Below, piece by piece: positions 1 through 10,139 of a DNA stretch of 64,000 nt. The DNA comes from JAGVLN01 sp964515755 (lineage in GTDB: Bacteria; Pseudomonadota; Alphaproteobacteria; Rickettsiales; JABSSG01), in NCBI GenBank assembly GCA_964515755.1, contig CAZEVK010000001.1:65675-129674 (forward strand). Direction: 5' to 3'. Numbering within the stretch: the first letter of the stretch is position 1; each line of letters opens with the position of its first letter. The position numbers and the translations under genes are program-made. The notes under the pieces were generated by a model. That model was given only the letters and a program-made list of their open reading frames with translations. It did not search any database and was not told the DNA's origin.

Positions 1-1
1 T

Positions 2-2754
2 CTTATAGCTCAAAACGTAATTGACAACTATGCACTTCCTGAAGATATTGCAACTCAAGTGTTTATGCCGACACCTTCAATATATAGAGCTTTTGTTTCA
101 AAAAGAGCTAATGATTTAACAGACATAGATGTTATTGAAGGTAAGTTTGACCCTTATATTACAATACCTATGCATATACGAGATATTAATTCTTCTGCAA
201 AGTGGCTGTATATAATTCAAGAGTTACGCTTGCTATATTCACAAGATTGTCAAACTCACTCAATGCTATCATCTTATAGGGATTCAGCTAGGCTCTCTGA
301 TAAAGATACAAGAAAATTGCTTGTTGAAGATGTAAGTGACTATATTTTATATGTCGACCAAGAAGGCCGAACAAGAGATTTTAAAGCAAAAGATGAACCA
401 AAAAAAACAAAATTATCTACTGGTATATGGATTATAATTGCTGATCGTTTAATCTTAATTAAAAATACCGCTGAGATGACCTATTACGTTAGCGATCATG
501 GTGATGTAATCGATGTGATTGATAAAGTAAAACATTTGGCGTTTGATATAGATTGGACTAATCCTCATTGGGCTAAAGCTATAGTTCTTGTTGAACAAGA
601 AGTAAAAGGAATGAGCCTAGAAGAATTAACAGCTTTCAAAGCAGAATTTACACAACAAATACATCAAGTTAGTGATAAGGACATTAAGTTTTTAAGCTCA
701 CAATATCCTGGCAAAACGAATTAGAACTATATGAAATCGCTAAAGATGCTGCAGAGGAATTTACAAATGACTCTGTTTTATCTTTTTTAGATTTAGACGA
801 AAGTAATCGATTTGTTATTCACGTTTTGCTCAAAAAATTCATGCAAATGAAATTTAGAGACCATCGAAATTTTGACCATGCAATATATCGTGGTTTCTAT
901 GTTTATGATGTTGATGGCAATCCTATAGATGAAGATACTATAAATGGAATCTATAGACCGTGGGAAGTAAGAATGGAAGATGCAAAAAATTTAATTAAAA
1001 GAATGGTCTTGCAAGGAGTTGCTGATGATATAAATTTTGGGCTTCATGAACCATTATTTAGACCTATAACTTCTTATGGAGATAGGGATAAAGGTTCAAG
1101 TTATCATGTCTTTGCTGAAGCCGTAAAAATTTATTTTGCAGCTAAAGAACATATGTCAGATGCTGAAATTGCTTCTGCTATAAGGCTTATTTTAATGGGA
1201 CATACGCCAAAGCTTGGAGAAGCTAGTTTTGTTCCTAATTTAGTTGCTGCATGGTTTATTTCAGAGCCCATTAGAAATCCTTCTGCTTTCCTATCAGGTA
1301 TGATGCTACTTGATATGATAGAAAGCGGTATTGTACTTCCTGACACGAATGGAAACAATTGGTACGCATTATATCATACTTTAGTTCATCCTTTAAAAGA
1401 CTCTGGAGAAGGTAAAGTACAAGATTTATATGGTTCAAAAGAAGGTATAGATCGTTTTGGAGGATCGCACCCAATGGCGCATGGTGGATCAGTTACCGAT
1501 TCCGTACTGCCTGAAGAAGGTAAAAAACTAACTGCTGTACGACAAAAAGAGGCTAGCCTTTATTTTCACTGGCTAAAGGTTCGTTTGGAAAAAATGGGTA
1601 TAGAATGCCGTTTAGTAAGTGACGCCGATGAAAAACTCAAGGCTTCTGATGTGAAATTTTCAAATCTAGAAAAGGCAAATGAACATTATCAGCAGAAATT
1701 AGCAGCGTTAGATAAAAAGATAGCAAACGCAGAAAAAGATTATAGGCTCTCAAAAAGTGATTTATCCAAAGGAAAAGCCAAGAAAAAATTAGAAGATTTT
1801 GCTGCAGAGAAAGAAGCTTTAAAAGCAAATTTTGAAGTCATAAGGCAAGATTTATTATTAAAAGAAATCATAACAATGAAATATATAACCCCTTTGTTGC
1901 ATGAAAGGTTAGATACCCTTGGCAATTTGTTAAGCTACGTTGGAGTAACAGATACTTTGGTTACAACTATGTCCGATAGTAGCTCTGCAACGTTCACAGC
2001 TTCCTCTAGTATAGGCTATATAGGGTCAGGGCTTGGGATAATGGCAATAGATATGGATGGAAACTGCATGTTTAATAGTTTACTCGCTGCTGTCAGAAGG
2101 TTAACAAGTTATGAAGGTAATAGACATAGAACTTTAGAGGAGTTAAGAAAAGAAATTGCAGAAGAGATTGAGCAAAATCAAGCTCTATATTTTGAAGCTC
2201 TGGAAGTGCAAATTTTTGAAAATATTAGAGATGGCGACTTTGCTGGATTTTAAGGAGTTTTTCGTACCATAATTCAAGAGCTTCACTTTACAAGAGAAAA
2301 TGCAAGAGCAAGAGGTGAAAATCTGGTGATTGTGGATGACAATATAAGAGAATTAATAGCAACTGGCGGTATAGTTGGAGACTATATTAACATGATACAA
2401 CATAATGCAGCTTGGGGAGGTAATGTTGAGCTTGGTATACTAAGCCGCATTATGGGTGTTCAAATTATTGTTCATCGTCGAAATGGAAATATTGATCCTC
2501 CAATCAATAATACAGGCAATCTAAATGCTCTGGAAGTGCATTTAGACTATAATGGAGGCCATTATAATTTGATAATTATGCCTGGCATGGAACAAGACCC
2601 CTTATTAGAATCTACAGTTCCATCAAGTAATAATACTGATACTTTAGATACATTTTCTATACAAACGAGTCATGATCTTGCTGACAATTCTGAATCCATA
2701 TTACTAGGGTTAGAATCAATGGCAAATATAGGAGTTAGCTTTTATAGTCTTTAA
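2..2754 (+). pseudogene. Large protein with C-terminal OTU-type cysteine protease domain, broken by a frameshift and an in-frame stop
   Basis: The frame is already open at the window edge, so the gene starts upstream. The first part runs to a TAG at 722-724. The coding frame then continues one frame over (open from about 685 to 2253), which implies a one-base deletion near 685-724. At 2251-2253 a TAA interrupts the frame, and the same frame resumes and runs to 2754. The C-terminal domain has the OTU hallmarks: DGNC with the catalytic Cys codon at 2065-2067 before the stop, and GGHYN with the His codon at 2560-2562 after it. A Lys/Glu-rich coiled-coil-like stretch (about 1640-1860) precedes the domain. 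OTU proteases remove ubiquitin, and in intracellular bacteria they are usually secreted effectors or toxins; that role here is inference. Residues before the OTU domain are unrecognised. Confidence 0.75.
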
Positions 2755-3064
2755 AAAGCATTTGTAACAATCTATCTTATTACGACAATTCTGTATTTTA
2801 TTAGCGCATTGCTTTATATTTTAGCCCAATAGTGAATCAGCAATTTCAAGCTTTTTAGCTTGCATTTAGCTTAGCCTTTTGTTAGCAAAGTAACACCAGC
2901 TCTTATTTTGTTTTATAGTTTATAAGCCCATTAGTTATCATAGCAATTTATAATTAAAGTAATGATTTAATTTATATTTGTAATCCAATCTTAATTTTTT
3001 ATTAATGTAACTAATCTATACTTTAAGTAAGCAAGTTAGTTTATAGAGAGGCCAAATTATAAGT
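2755..3064. other. Gene-free spacer upstream of the FAD monooxygenase
   Basis: This 310-base AT-rich spacer has no recognisable gene, tRNA or clear terminator. It contains short repeated TTTAGCTT/TTAGCTT words around 2855-2885. It must hold the promoter of the gene starting at 3065, but I see no convincing -35/-10 pair. Confidence 0.4.
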
Positions 3065-4651
3065 ATGCTTAAAAAGAAAAAAATTGATATATTAATAGTT
3101 GGCGCTGGACCTAGTGGTTTAGCGATGGCTTACGAATTAACTAGACGAGGAATAAGCTGTAGAATAATAGAAAAGTTATCTAAACCCTCAGATAAATCAA
3201 AAGCTTTAGGTATACAAGCTAGGTCATTAGAATTATTTGAACACATGGGTATATTAAACGACTTTCTAAAGGAAGGGTTGCGGTTAAAGTATCTTAATAC
3301 TTATAGCAAGATTTCTGAACGCATAAGTCATATTGAAACAAAAAACATTCAGAGCACTTATCCTTTTGTTTTGATCATTCCTCAAAATAAAACTGAACAA
3401 ATTTTTATCAAAAATCTTAAAAAACTTGGAGTAAAGGTAGAAAGAAATCTTGAACTAACCAGCTATACAGAAATAAATGGAGGTGTAGTTGCAAGAATTA
3501 AAAATAATAAAGGTAAAATAGAAGAAAAATCCTTTAAATATTTGATTGGTAGTGATGGAGCACATAGTGTTTGTCGTGAACTAATGGGTACCAATTTTAC
3601 GGGAGATCAATATAAAACAAATTGGATATTAACAGATGCGCATATAAAATGGCCATTAACGTTTGATGCAATGAGTGTTTTTTTCTCAAAAAATGGATTT
3701 TTAGCTGTATTTCCATTGAGTAAAAATCAGGTCAGGTTTGTAGCAAATTACAGTATTGATATTAGTCGTGAAGAATTGGAAAAAAAATTAAATTTATCTT
3801 TTTTTCAAAAAATTGTTACTGAAAGAGCTGGACCTGGTATTAAAATAACACGAATTGGATGGATGTCAGCTTTTCTAGTTAATCATCGCATGGCTGATAA
3901 GATGTGTTCTAAAAATGTTTTTTTAATTGGTGATTCTGCACATATACATAGCCCGGCTGGTGGCCAAGGTATGAATACTGGTATTCAAGATGCGAATGCT
4001 CTAGCTTGGAAAATAGAACTTGTAATTAAAAATAAAGCAAAAGAAGAATTACTACAAAGCCACCAAGAAAGACTTAAAGTAATAAAAAATATTGTCGCTC
4101 TTTCTAACCAAATGACCGTTATGGGATCAATTAGAAACCATATTTTGCGTTTTTTTAGAAATAAAATTATATATTTATTATGTAAATCTGATCACTTTAA
4201 GAGCTATCTTGTAAATAAAATTGCACAATTAAAATTAAATTATCGTCATAGCTCTATTGTTGTTGAAGATTGGAATAATAATTGCCATTCAATTAAAGCA
4301 GGAGATTTATTTCCAGATATCGAACTTTTTGATAAAAAACATAAAAAAACTAGACTTAAAAAAGTTATAAAAGATCATAAGCACACTTTATTAATTTTTA
4401 CCCAAAATAATAAGGCAGAGAATGTAGAAAGGCTTATTAAAACAAAGTATAAAGACGTAATAGATTTACTAACTATAAAAAACAAAGCATCTCTTAATAA
4501 TTATAGCACTACTAATAATATTTTTAAGCAGCTTGAAATTAAAGAAACCGGACTTTATCTTTTAAGACCTGATGGATATGTTGCTTATCGTAATCAGCCT
4601 ATAGATTTAAATAAATTAGTTGCATATTTAAATATAATATTTAATCACTAA
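3065..4651 (+). CDS. FAD-dependent aromatic-ring monooxygenase (PheA/TfdB-type, class A flavoprotein)
   Basis: This 528-residue protein has the three FAD/NAD(P)H signatures of class A flavoprotein hydroxylases. A Rossmann GxGxxG sits at residues 13-18 (GAGPSG), a DG motif at GSDGAHS in the middle, and the FAD-ribityl GD motif at GDSAHIHSPAGGQGMN near residue 288. The last 120 or so residues look like the thioredoxin-like C-terminal domain found in the phenol-hydroxylase branch. Family members hydroxylate aromatic or polyketide rings using NAD(P)H and oxygen. The substrate cannot be told from sequence and no pathway partners adjoin it. It stands alone on the plus strand, so it may be an acquired accessory gene. 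A role in ubiquinone synthesis (UbiH-like) is an alternative, but the extra C-terminal domain makes it less likely. Confidence 0.8.
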   Translation: MLKKKKIDILIVGAGPSGLAMAYELTRRGISCRIIEKLSKPSDKSKALGIQARSLELFEHMGILNDFLKEGLRLKYLNTYSKISERISHIETKNIQSTYPFVLIIPQNKTEQIFIKNLKKLGVKVERNLELTSYTEINGGVVARIKNNKGKIEEKSFKYLIGSDGAHSVCRELMGTNFTGDQYKTNWILTDAHIKWPLTFDAMSVFFSKNGFLAVFPLSKNQVRFVANYSIDISREELEKKLNLSFFQKIVTERAGPGIKITRIGWMSAFLVNHRMADKMCSKNVFLIGDSAHIHSPAGGQGMNTGIQDANALAWKIELVIKNKAKEELLQSHQERLKVIKNIVALSNQMTVMGSIRNHILRFFRNKIIYLLCKSDHFKSYLVNKIAQLKLNYRHSSIVVEDWNNNCHSIKAGDLFPDIELFDKKHKKTRLKKVIKDHKHTLLIFTQNNKAENVERLIKTKYKDVIDLLTIKNKASLNNYSTTNNIFKQLEIKETGLYLLRPDGYVAYRNQPIDLNKLVAYLNIIFNH

Positions 4652-4827
4652 AATCACTTTCACTTTAATTTTGTAAATTTTTCACACCATAAATCTCAGG
4701 TCATGCTATAAATGTAGAGAAAATTTTGATATTTTAAGCGCTACTTTTTAGTATTAAAAAATAGTATTTCTATAACCTAGCAACCTTTTTTGGAGTGATT
4801 ACGGTTTTTTACTGTTCTATTTGTAAC

Positions 4828-5796
4828 TTAAATTAACCTTGCACATATCTCATTAAATACTTCATCATTATTCTTAATATATTCTTCAGTTATATCTAGT
4901 AAAGCTTTTAAATTGTCACCATTTACATTATCCATTGCTTCCATCCCAGGTTGAAGCTCTACTTCTAGCCTATATCTATTATTTTTAAAAATACTCTTTG
5001 ATATTGCCTCATCCATAAGCATCTCAGCATCCATCATATCGTCTACTAAGTCCTTATCTTTTAACCAGCCTATTACTCCATTATCACCATTTTCAGCTTG
5101 TATTTTATGCTTCACTTCACCAGTACCGATTGAAACAAGTGTTACCTTATTTATATCAAAGCCTGGTTGCATAAAATTCATACTCATTAAAGCAATTATT
5201 TCCGGATCGTTATCATATATTCCTCCATCAGATGCTGTAAATTTTATATTGCCCGAAATATTACTGATTATTTTTGGCGCAAAATAAGTAGGTGCAGCAG
5301 TTGCAACCTCTGCAATGTCTCGTAAATAAAAATCATATTTTTTATCTTTAAGTGCTGCTTTTGTACTAGCAATATTAGGTTTTGATCCTGTAATGGAGTA
5401 AATAGGTATAAACACATGGTATAATGTTTGGCTCAAATATAAATCACCAAACATATTGCTAAGAATTTTATCTAAATTATTTCTATTATATTTTGCACCC
5501 CATAATCCAAAACCAGTCCATATATTTCTTAACAAAGATTTGTTAAAAATTTTTTTCGAATCATTGAGATATAAATTAACTATGTCTTGAGCAGAATGTT
5601 TAGAAGTTCCTTGCGTATTGGGAATTCCAAGACCTAAAACCACTAAACTTCCAGTACTAGTGCCAGTAGATATATCAAATAATTCTGATGTGCGCTTGTT
5701 TGTCCTCTTTTCAATTTCTTGTAAAATACGTGCAGGTATTATACCTCTCACTCCACCACCATCAACTGATAAAATCCTTAATGTATTAGCTGTCAT
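4828..5796 (-). CDS. Patatin-like phospholipase
   Basis: Patatin-family lipid acyl hydrolases use a Ser-Asp dyad. From the ATG at 5796 the oxyanion-hole motif GGGVRG falls at residues 13-18, the nucleophile motif GTSTG at 45-49 (Ser47), and the catalytic Asp lies in DGG of ASDGGIYDND near residue 200. All key residues are present, so the enzyme should be active. Rickettsial patatins are known phospholipase A2 enzymes thought to act on host membranes; a secreted host-facing role here is inference, as there is no classical signal peptide. A TTG start at 5826 would add ten residues, but the ATG lies nearer to the domain. It follows the stomatin/NfeD pair on the same strand after a 100-base gap. 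Confidence 0.85.
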   Translation of the reverse strand: MTANTLRILSVDGGGVRGIIPARILQEIEKRTNKRTSELFDISTGTSTGSLVVLGLGIPNTQGTSKHSAQDIVNLYLNDSKKIFNKSLLRNIWTGFGLWGAKYNRNNLDKILSNMFGDLYLSQTLYHVFIPIYSITGSKPNIASTKAALKDKKYDFYLRDIAEVATAAPTYFAPKIISNISGNIKFTASDGGIYDNDPEIIALMSMNFMQPGFDINKVTLVSIGTGEVKHKIQAENGDNGVIGWLKDKDLVDDMMDAEMLMDEAISKSIFKNNRYRLEVELQPGMEAMDNVNGDNLKALLDITEEYIKNNDEVFNEICARLI

Positions 5797-5903
5797 TTTT
5801 TGTATTTTTCTATATTTTATTATCAATTTTGATTAAGCTTAAGCTATCTTTTTATAATTCCTTTAATATTAGCAAAAAATACTTAATTTTTGATTTTTAG
5901 AAT

Positions 5904-6842
5904 TTATGACTTATCTTTTTTAAGTTTATCAAAAACAGTTAGCATTTGTGCTACCATAGAGCCAGTATCATGAGCATGCGCCGGTACTATTAGGGTAGTG
6001 CTTTCTTTAGCAAGTTGCTTAAAAGCTTCAACATACTGTTCTGCCACTCTAAGAGTCATAGCTTCATTTCCACCTTTAGAGTGAATGCTTTGCGCAATTG
6101 CGGTTATACCTTTAGCTGTAGAATCAGCAACTAGCAATATAGCCTCCGCCTCTCCCTTAGCTCTATTAACTTTGTCGATGAGAGCAGCTTCTGATTGTAA
6201 TACTACTTCTTGTTTATAAGCTTCAGCAATATTAATTTGAGCTTGTCTTTTGCCTTCGGATTCTAAAATTTCAGCTCTTTTCTTTCTTTCAGCAGCCATT
6301 TGTAATTCCATAGCCTGAAGTACAGTTTGCGGCGGATTAATATCTTTAATTTCATACCTCATACATTGAATACCCCAATTAATCGCTGCTTCGTTAATTG
6401 ATAAAACTATATTAGTATTCATAGCATCTCTTTCCTCAAAAGTTTTATCTAAAGTCATTTTTCCTATTTCCGAACGCATAGTAGTTTGAGCAAGCTGAAC
6501 AACTGCGTAATAAGGATCATTTACCCCATAAGATGCTGCTTCTGCATCAACTATACGTACATACAATATTCCATCTAATCTTAGAGTAACATTATCATTA
6601 GTAATTGCTGTTTGCTCCATCACATCTATTGCCTGTTCTTTTAAAGAATGTTTGTAAGCGACTCTATCAATAAAAGGAATTAGAATATTTAATCCAGGTT
6701 GTGATTTATTATGAAACTTTCCTAACCTTTCGATAATCCATACTTCTTGTTGAGGTACAACTCTTATAGCCTGAAATGCTATAACTAAAAATAATATTAA
6801 CAATATAATTAAGTACATCGATATGCTAGGTTCTATGATCAT
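5904..6842 (-). CDS. SPFH/Band-7 membrane protein (stomatin/QmcA type)
   Basis: This 312-residue protein has an N-terminal membrane anchor (residues 9-26, nearly all Ile/Leu/Val/Phe), then an SPFH/band-7 domain with the family pattern QQEVWIIERLGKF and GLNILIPFIDRV. A charged, Ala/Glu-rich coiled-coil tail follows from about residue 180. Such proteins form oligomers in membrane microdomains and stabilise membrane complexes. It lies five bases after an NfeD gene; NfeD-stomatin operons are a well-known pairing, which supports the call. Length matches bacterial QmcA/stomatin homologues (about 300 residues). There is no protease signature. Confidence 0.9.
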   Translation of the reverse strand: MIIEPSISMYLIILLILFLVIAFQAIRVVPQQEVWIIERLGKFHNKSQPGLNILIPFIDRVAYKHSLKEQAIDVMEQTAITNDNVTLRLDGILYVRIVDAEAASYGVNDPYYAVVQLAQTTMRSEIGKMTLDKTFEERDAMNTNIVLSINEAAINWGIQCMRYEIKDINPPQTVLQAMELQMAAERKKRAEILESEGKRQAQINIAEAYKQEVVLQSEAALIDKVNRAKGEAEAILLVADSTAKGITAIAQSIHSKGGNEAMTLRVAEQYVEAFKQLAKESTTLIVPAHAHDTGSMVAQMLTVFDKLKKDKS

Positions 6843-6847
6843 TCTTT

Positions 6848-7291
6848 CTATTCCTTAGTTGATTTAATAAATAAAATATTTCCTTTAACTTTAACAATTT
6901 TGACTGTTTCTCCTTCTTTTATATAATCATTAGTATCTATTAGTTGAGCATTCATAATAGTTCCCGACCATTTGACATTACCTATGGTATGACCTTTTAT
7001 GTCACTATAAATTACTATAGCTTCCTTACCTACAATATCGCTGTAATTTTTCATAGTTTGCATGTGAGCTTTTTTAAAAAATTTCCAGAATATTAAAAAG
7101 TAGAGAGAACTTAGACTTACTAAAGCTAATAATATGCTTAATAAATTATCTCCTTTTATTATATTACACTCTATTAGACCAGCTACTGATAAAGCTCCAA
7201 TGCCAATAAATAAAAATCCTATACCTGAAATAAATCCCATCTCTAGAATTATAGATACTACTCCTAATATAGTTAGCCATAATTGTTCCAT
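6848..7291 (-). CDS. NfeD-like membrane protein, short form
   Basis: This 147-residue protein has hydrophobic helices over about residues 5-75 and a C-terminal OB-fold-like beta domain containing the NfeD pattern IVGKEAIVIYSD and later GETVKIVKVKGN. The short NfeD form lacks the ClpP-type serine protease domain found in long forms. It is first in a minus-strand operon with the stomatin-like gene, with only a five-base gap, and probably works with it in the inner membrane. The start is the ATG at 7291. Confidence 0.88.
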   Translation of the reverse strand: MEQLWLTILGVVSIILEMGFISGIGFLFIGIGALSVAGLIECNIIKGDNLLSILLALVSLSSLYFLIFWKFFKKAHMQTMKNYSDIVGKEAIVIYSDIKGHTIGNVKWSGTIMNAQLIDTNDYIKEGETVKIVKVKGNILFIKSTKE

Positions 7292-7576
7292 TAGTTTTTA
7301 TCTTTTTTGCTATTTTGCTATAAGACTACATAAACTGATCTTCTCAGTTTTAATTAATTTATAATCTTACTCTGATTTACTTGTTTGTCCAGTTTTTCCT
7401 GGGCACATAACAACAATTCAAATAAAATAATTTTATTAGAATGATATGCTTTTTATCATGAATTTGTTTTGCTTAAAGTAAGTAAAATCTATTAGTATTA
7501 GCTGATAGTATATATACTAAACGTTCGAATAGGCTGGTATACAATATTTAACTAAAGTAAAGTGGTTTAATTAACT

Positions 7577-8056
7577 ATGAGAAAAACTCCTTCATATCTA
7601 AATTTTGATAACCTAAATTATAAATGGAAAAATAATGTAGATTATCGTAAAAATCAAGATAAATATCAGGTTGGTAAAGGTGAGCAAGGTGTATTAATTT
7701 GTGAACCATATAAAACTGAAATATTACCTTTTTGGAAATTTAAAGATCGATACATAGCAGCTGAAAGTAGTGATAAAATATATCAATTATTTCTCGATTA
7801 TTTAAATAAAAAAGAATTTATTGGTGCTGATATGGCAAGAAAATATTTACAAATGGGATTTACTCGTGCAAGAAGATATGCAAATTATAAAGGTGGACTC
7901 AAATATAGCAAAGAGGACTATCATTTACTGGAGAAGTTTACAGGTGATCCAGAAAAAATAATAAGTGCTGAAATATTCTATAAGAAATGGCAAGAAGCAG
8001 AAAATCACCCTATTTATGCTAAAATGAAAGCCGAATGGAAGAAAAAATTTGGATAA
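7577..8056 (+). CDS. DUF4385 family protein
   Basis: This soluble protein of 159 residues matches the DUF4385 pattern: an early YRKNQDKYQVGKGEQGVL stretch, a PFWKFKD segment, and FIGADMARKYLQMGFTRARRYANYKGG in the middle. The family is small, single-domain, rich in Lys, Tyr and Trp, and has no established function. The gene stands alone between the NfeD promoter region and the convergent ada gene. Nothing in the context suggests a pathway. The ATG at 7577 is the only sensible start. Confidence 0.8.
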   Translation: MRKTPSYLNFDNLNYKWKNNVDYRKNQDKYQVGKGEQGVLICEPYKTEILPFWKFKDRYIAAESSDKIYQLFLDYLNKKEFIGADMARKYLQMGFTRARRYANYKGGLKYSKEDYHLLEKFTGDPEKIISAEIFYKKWQEAENHPIYAKMKAEWKKKFG

Positions 8057-8093
8057 ATTAAAGTAAAATATACGTAATATAAAAAATATCATG

Positions 8094-8113
8094 AAAAATA
8101 AATATTTATTTTT
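8094..8113. terminator. Perfect AT-only palindrome between convergent genes
   Basis: AAAAATAAAT followed directly by its reverse complement ATTTATTTTT makes a perfect 20-base palindrome between the convergent DUF4385 and ada genes. Its position and the A and T runs at its ends suggest a bidirectional terminator, though the stem has no G-C pairs and would be weak. Confidence 0.4.
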
Positions 8114-8184
8114 TAAAAGAATTTACTAGGTATATTTTGGTATAACAAAGTTAATAAAATATCTAATTTATTTTGACTTATACT

Positions 8185-9249
8185 CTACCGTTGCTTGTTT
8201 ATTTTTTCATGATTAATTAGCCACTTTTTACGTGCAATGCCACCACCATATCCACCGAGCTCACCATTACTATTGATTATACGATGGCAAGGAATGATAA
8301 TAGCATGTTGATTTGCACCGTTAGCATTAGCCACTGCTCTGAATGCTGTGGGCTTCCCAATAATAGAAGCTTGTTTCAAATAGCTTCTTATCTCACCATA
8401 AGGGATTTCAATAAGTGCTTGCCATGCTAATTTTTGAAACTCACTACCGGTCAAACATAATTTTGTTTTGAAACTATGCAAATCTCCATCAAAATATGCC
8501 TCTAGCTCTTTCTGAATGCTCTCAATTGGCTTGCTAAGTCCAGGAATAATTGCTGAATTTGTTTTTATACGAAGCTTTTTAACTTCATTCTCAAGTCCCC
8601 TTCTATCAACAAACTCTAGCAAATACAGAAATTCATCATCAGCTATAGCGATCATTGGTCCAAGAATTGTATCAAGCCAAGCCGCTTTTAGTATATTATA
8701 GTCAACAGAAACTTTAGTTGGTGGTGCACCCATTATTTTAGAAAAGGCATCTCTGAAGCCGCTTGAAGACTCGTATCCCGCATCTAATTGTGCATCTATC
8801 ACATTTTCTCCTGATCTTATTTGTTTCATAGCAATTCCCATACGTCTACTTCTAGCATATTCTACAAATGTCATACCAAATCTCTTTTTAAATTGTCTGC
8901 GCGCTGTTGATTCGTCTATTTTTATTTCTTTAAAATCTGCAGCTTTCCATCTTTTTTCAGGATTTTCCTCCACTAGTTTAACGAGCCTTGCTACTAAACT
9001 CGAAACATGATTTGGATGTGAAAGTGGCTTACATCTTTTGCATGGACGAAAAGAAGCAAGTAAAGCTTGTTTTGCATTATCAAAAAATTCACAATTTTCA
9101 AATTTTGGCTTCCTAGCCGAGCAAGTAGGACGACAAAATACACCTGTAGTTTTGACGCCAACATAAAAAATACCATCATATTCACTATTTTTATCTAGTA
9201 ATGCTTTATATAATTCTTTCTTTTTTTTATCTGTGATCATTTTATGCAT
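8185..9249 (-). CDS. ada: Bifunctional DNA-repair methyltransferase and transcriptional regulator Ada
   Basis: Ada removes methyl groups from phosphotriesters and O6-methylguanine and, once methylated, activates the adaptive response. The N-terminal zinc domain has all four Cys ligands: FCRPTC gives Cys39 (the methyl-acceptor position) and Cys43, and CKRC gives Cys70 and Cys73. An AraC-type helix-turn-helix region spans about residues 85-185 (FKKRFGMTFVEYARSRRMG, then GYESSSGFRDAFSKIMG). The C-terminal methyltransferase domain carries the active site PCHRII near residue 320, then GGYGGG. Length (354) matches E. coli Ada. All active Cys are intact. Either ATG, 9249 or 9240, could be the start. 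Confidence 0.93.
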   Translation of the reverse strand: MHKMITDKKKKELYKALLDKNSEYDGIFYVGVKTTGVFCRPTCSARKPKFENCEFFDNAKQALLASFRPCKRCKPLSHPNHVSSLVARLVKLVEENPEKRWKAADFKEIKIDESTARRQFKKRFGMTFVEYARSRRMGIAMKQIRSGENVIDAQLDAGYESSSGFRDAFSKIMGAPPTKVSVDYNILKAAWLDTILGPMIAIADDEFLYLLEFVDRRGLENEVKKLRIKTNSAIIPGLSKPIESIQKELEAYFDGDLHSFKTKLCLTGSEFQKLAWQALIEIPYGEIRSYLKQASIIGKPTAFRAVANANGANQHAIIIPCHRIINSNGELGGYGGGIARKKWLINHEKINKQR

Positions 9250-9495
9250 CTTTAAAATAATGATAATTTTTAAAAAATTATATCAGCTAAAAAATTAGAC
9301 GCGACCGAAAATCAGGCATTGATTTTTTATAGATAAAAAATGAATTAAAAATTACTGCAGTAACTATTTCAACTAAGAAAAATACATTATTTCCTTTTTA
9401 GTTTATTCAATAAATAGCTTGCTCTAAGTAAATTATATGAAAAATAAGATAAATAGATTACTTGAAAAAAAGTATGTTTGTGCTATAGTTCAATC

Positions 9496-9774
9496 ATGCT
9501 AAGTTTTATAGACTATATAATAAATTATCAAGAAATTTTAGGATTTATAGCTGCTACGCTTGGCTCTGTTTCTTTTTTACCACAAGTTGTTAAAATATGG
9601 AGATTAAGGTCTGTAAAAGACATATCTACTAGTATGTATATATTATATACTATTAGCGTAATATTATGGTTGATTTATGGTATTGTTATAAAATCTGCAC
9701 CACTTATCATAGCTGAGATAGTAACACTAATTCTGGTATCTACAATTCTTGTAATGAAGTATTTATGGAAATAA
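9496..9774 (+). CDS. SemiSWEET-type PQ-loop sugar transporter
   Basis: This 92-residue protein has three membrane helices (about residues 10-30, 40-60, 65-88) and the PQ motif in SFLPQVVKIWR followed by S-KDIST, the signature of bacterial SemiSWEETs. These work as homodimers and let small sugars move down their gradient. The ATG at 9496 was chosen; an in-frame TTG at 9478 would add six residues. It stands alone, preceded by divergent ada. The substrate is unknown. Confidence 0.85.
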   Translation: MLSFIDYIINYQEILGFIAATLGSVSFLPQVVKIWRLRSVKDISTSMYILYTISVILWLIYGIVIKSAPLIIAEIVTLILVSTILVMKYLWK

Positions 9775-10139
9775 TGAAGTTATGCGTTTAATCGCTAATA
9801 TGGCCGTTCGTTTATCGAAAAATTAAGCTATAATAACACGTCTTATGTAATTCATTTTTCTAAGATTTTTAAATTGTTTTTATTAAGAAAACCTGGTTCG
9901 AAAAATTTATCAATAACCCACCACAAATTGGCTTAAAATCAATCGTTCCACAAATTTTTAAGCTGTTAAAAAGGTTAGGCATTGTAATAGTAACTTTTTT
10001 TATATTCTGACTATAAATCATTTACAACTAATAGCCTACAATAAACCTTGACAATAAGATAAAAAAGTTGAAATTGTATTCCTGAAAGTCAATTTATAGT
10101 TATATTAATAACAGTAAAAATATGGCTTAAGGAGGATAT
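9775..10139. other. Gene-free spacer
   Basis: These 365 bases contain no recognisable coding, tRNA or ncRNA sequence. A TTGACA at 10048-10053 could be a -35 box for the small gene at 10140, but the best -10 options (around 10070-10079) fit poorly. A strong Shine-Dalgarno AAGGAGG lies at 10129-10135. Confidence 0.4.

Noticed and set aside
2251..2253. Stop-codon reassignment (TAA read as an amino acid) to explain the in-frame stops
   Set aside because: TAA ends many intact genes here, including rplM and rpsI, so the code is standard.
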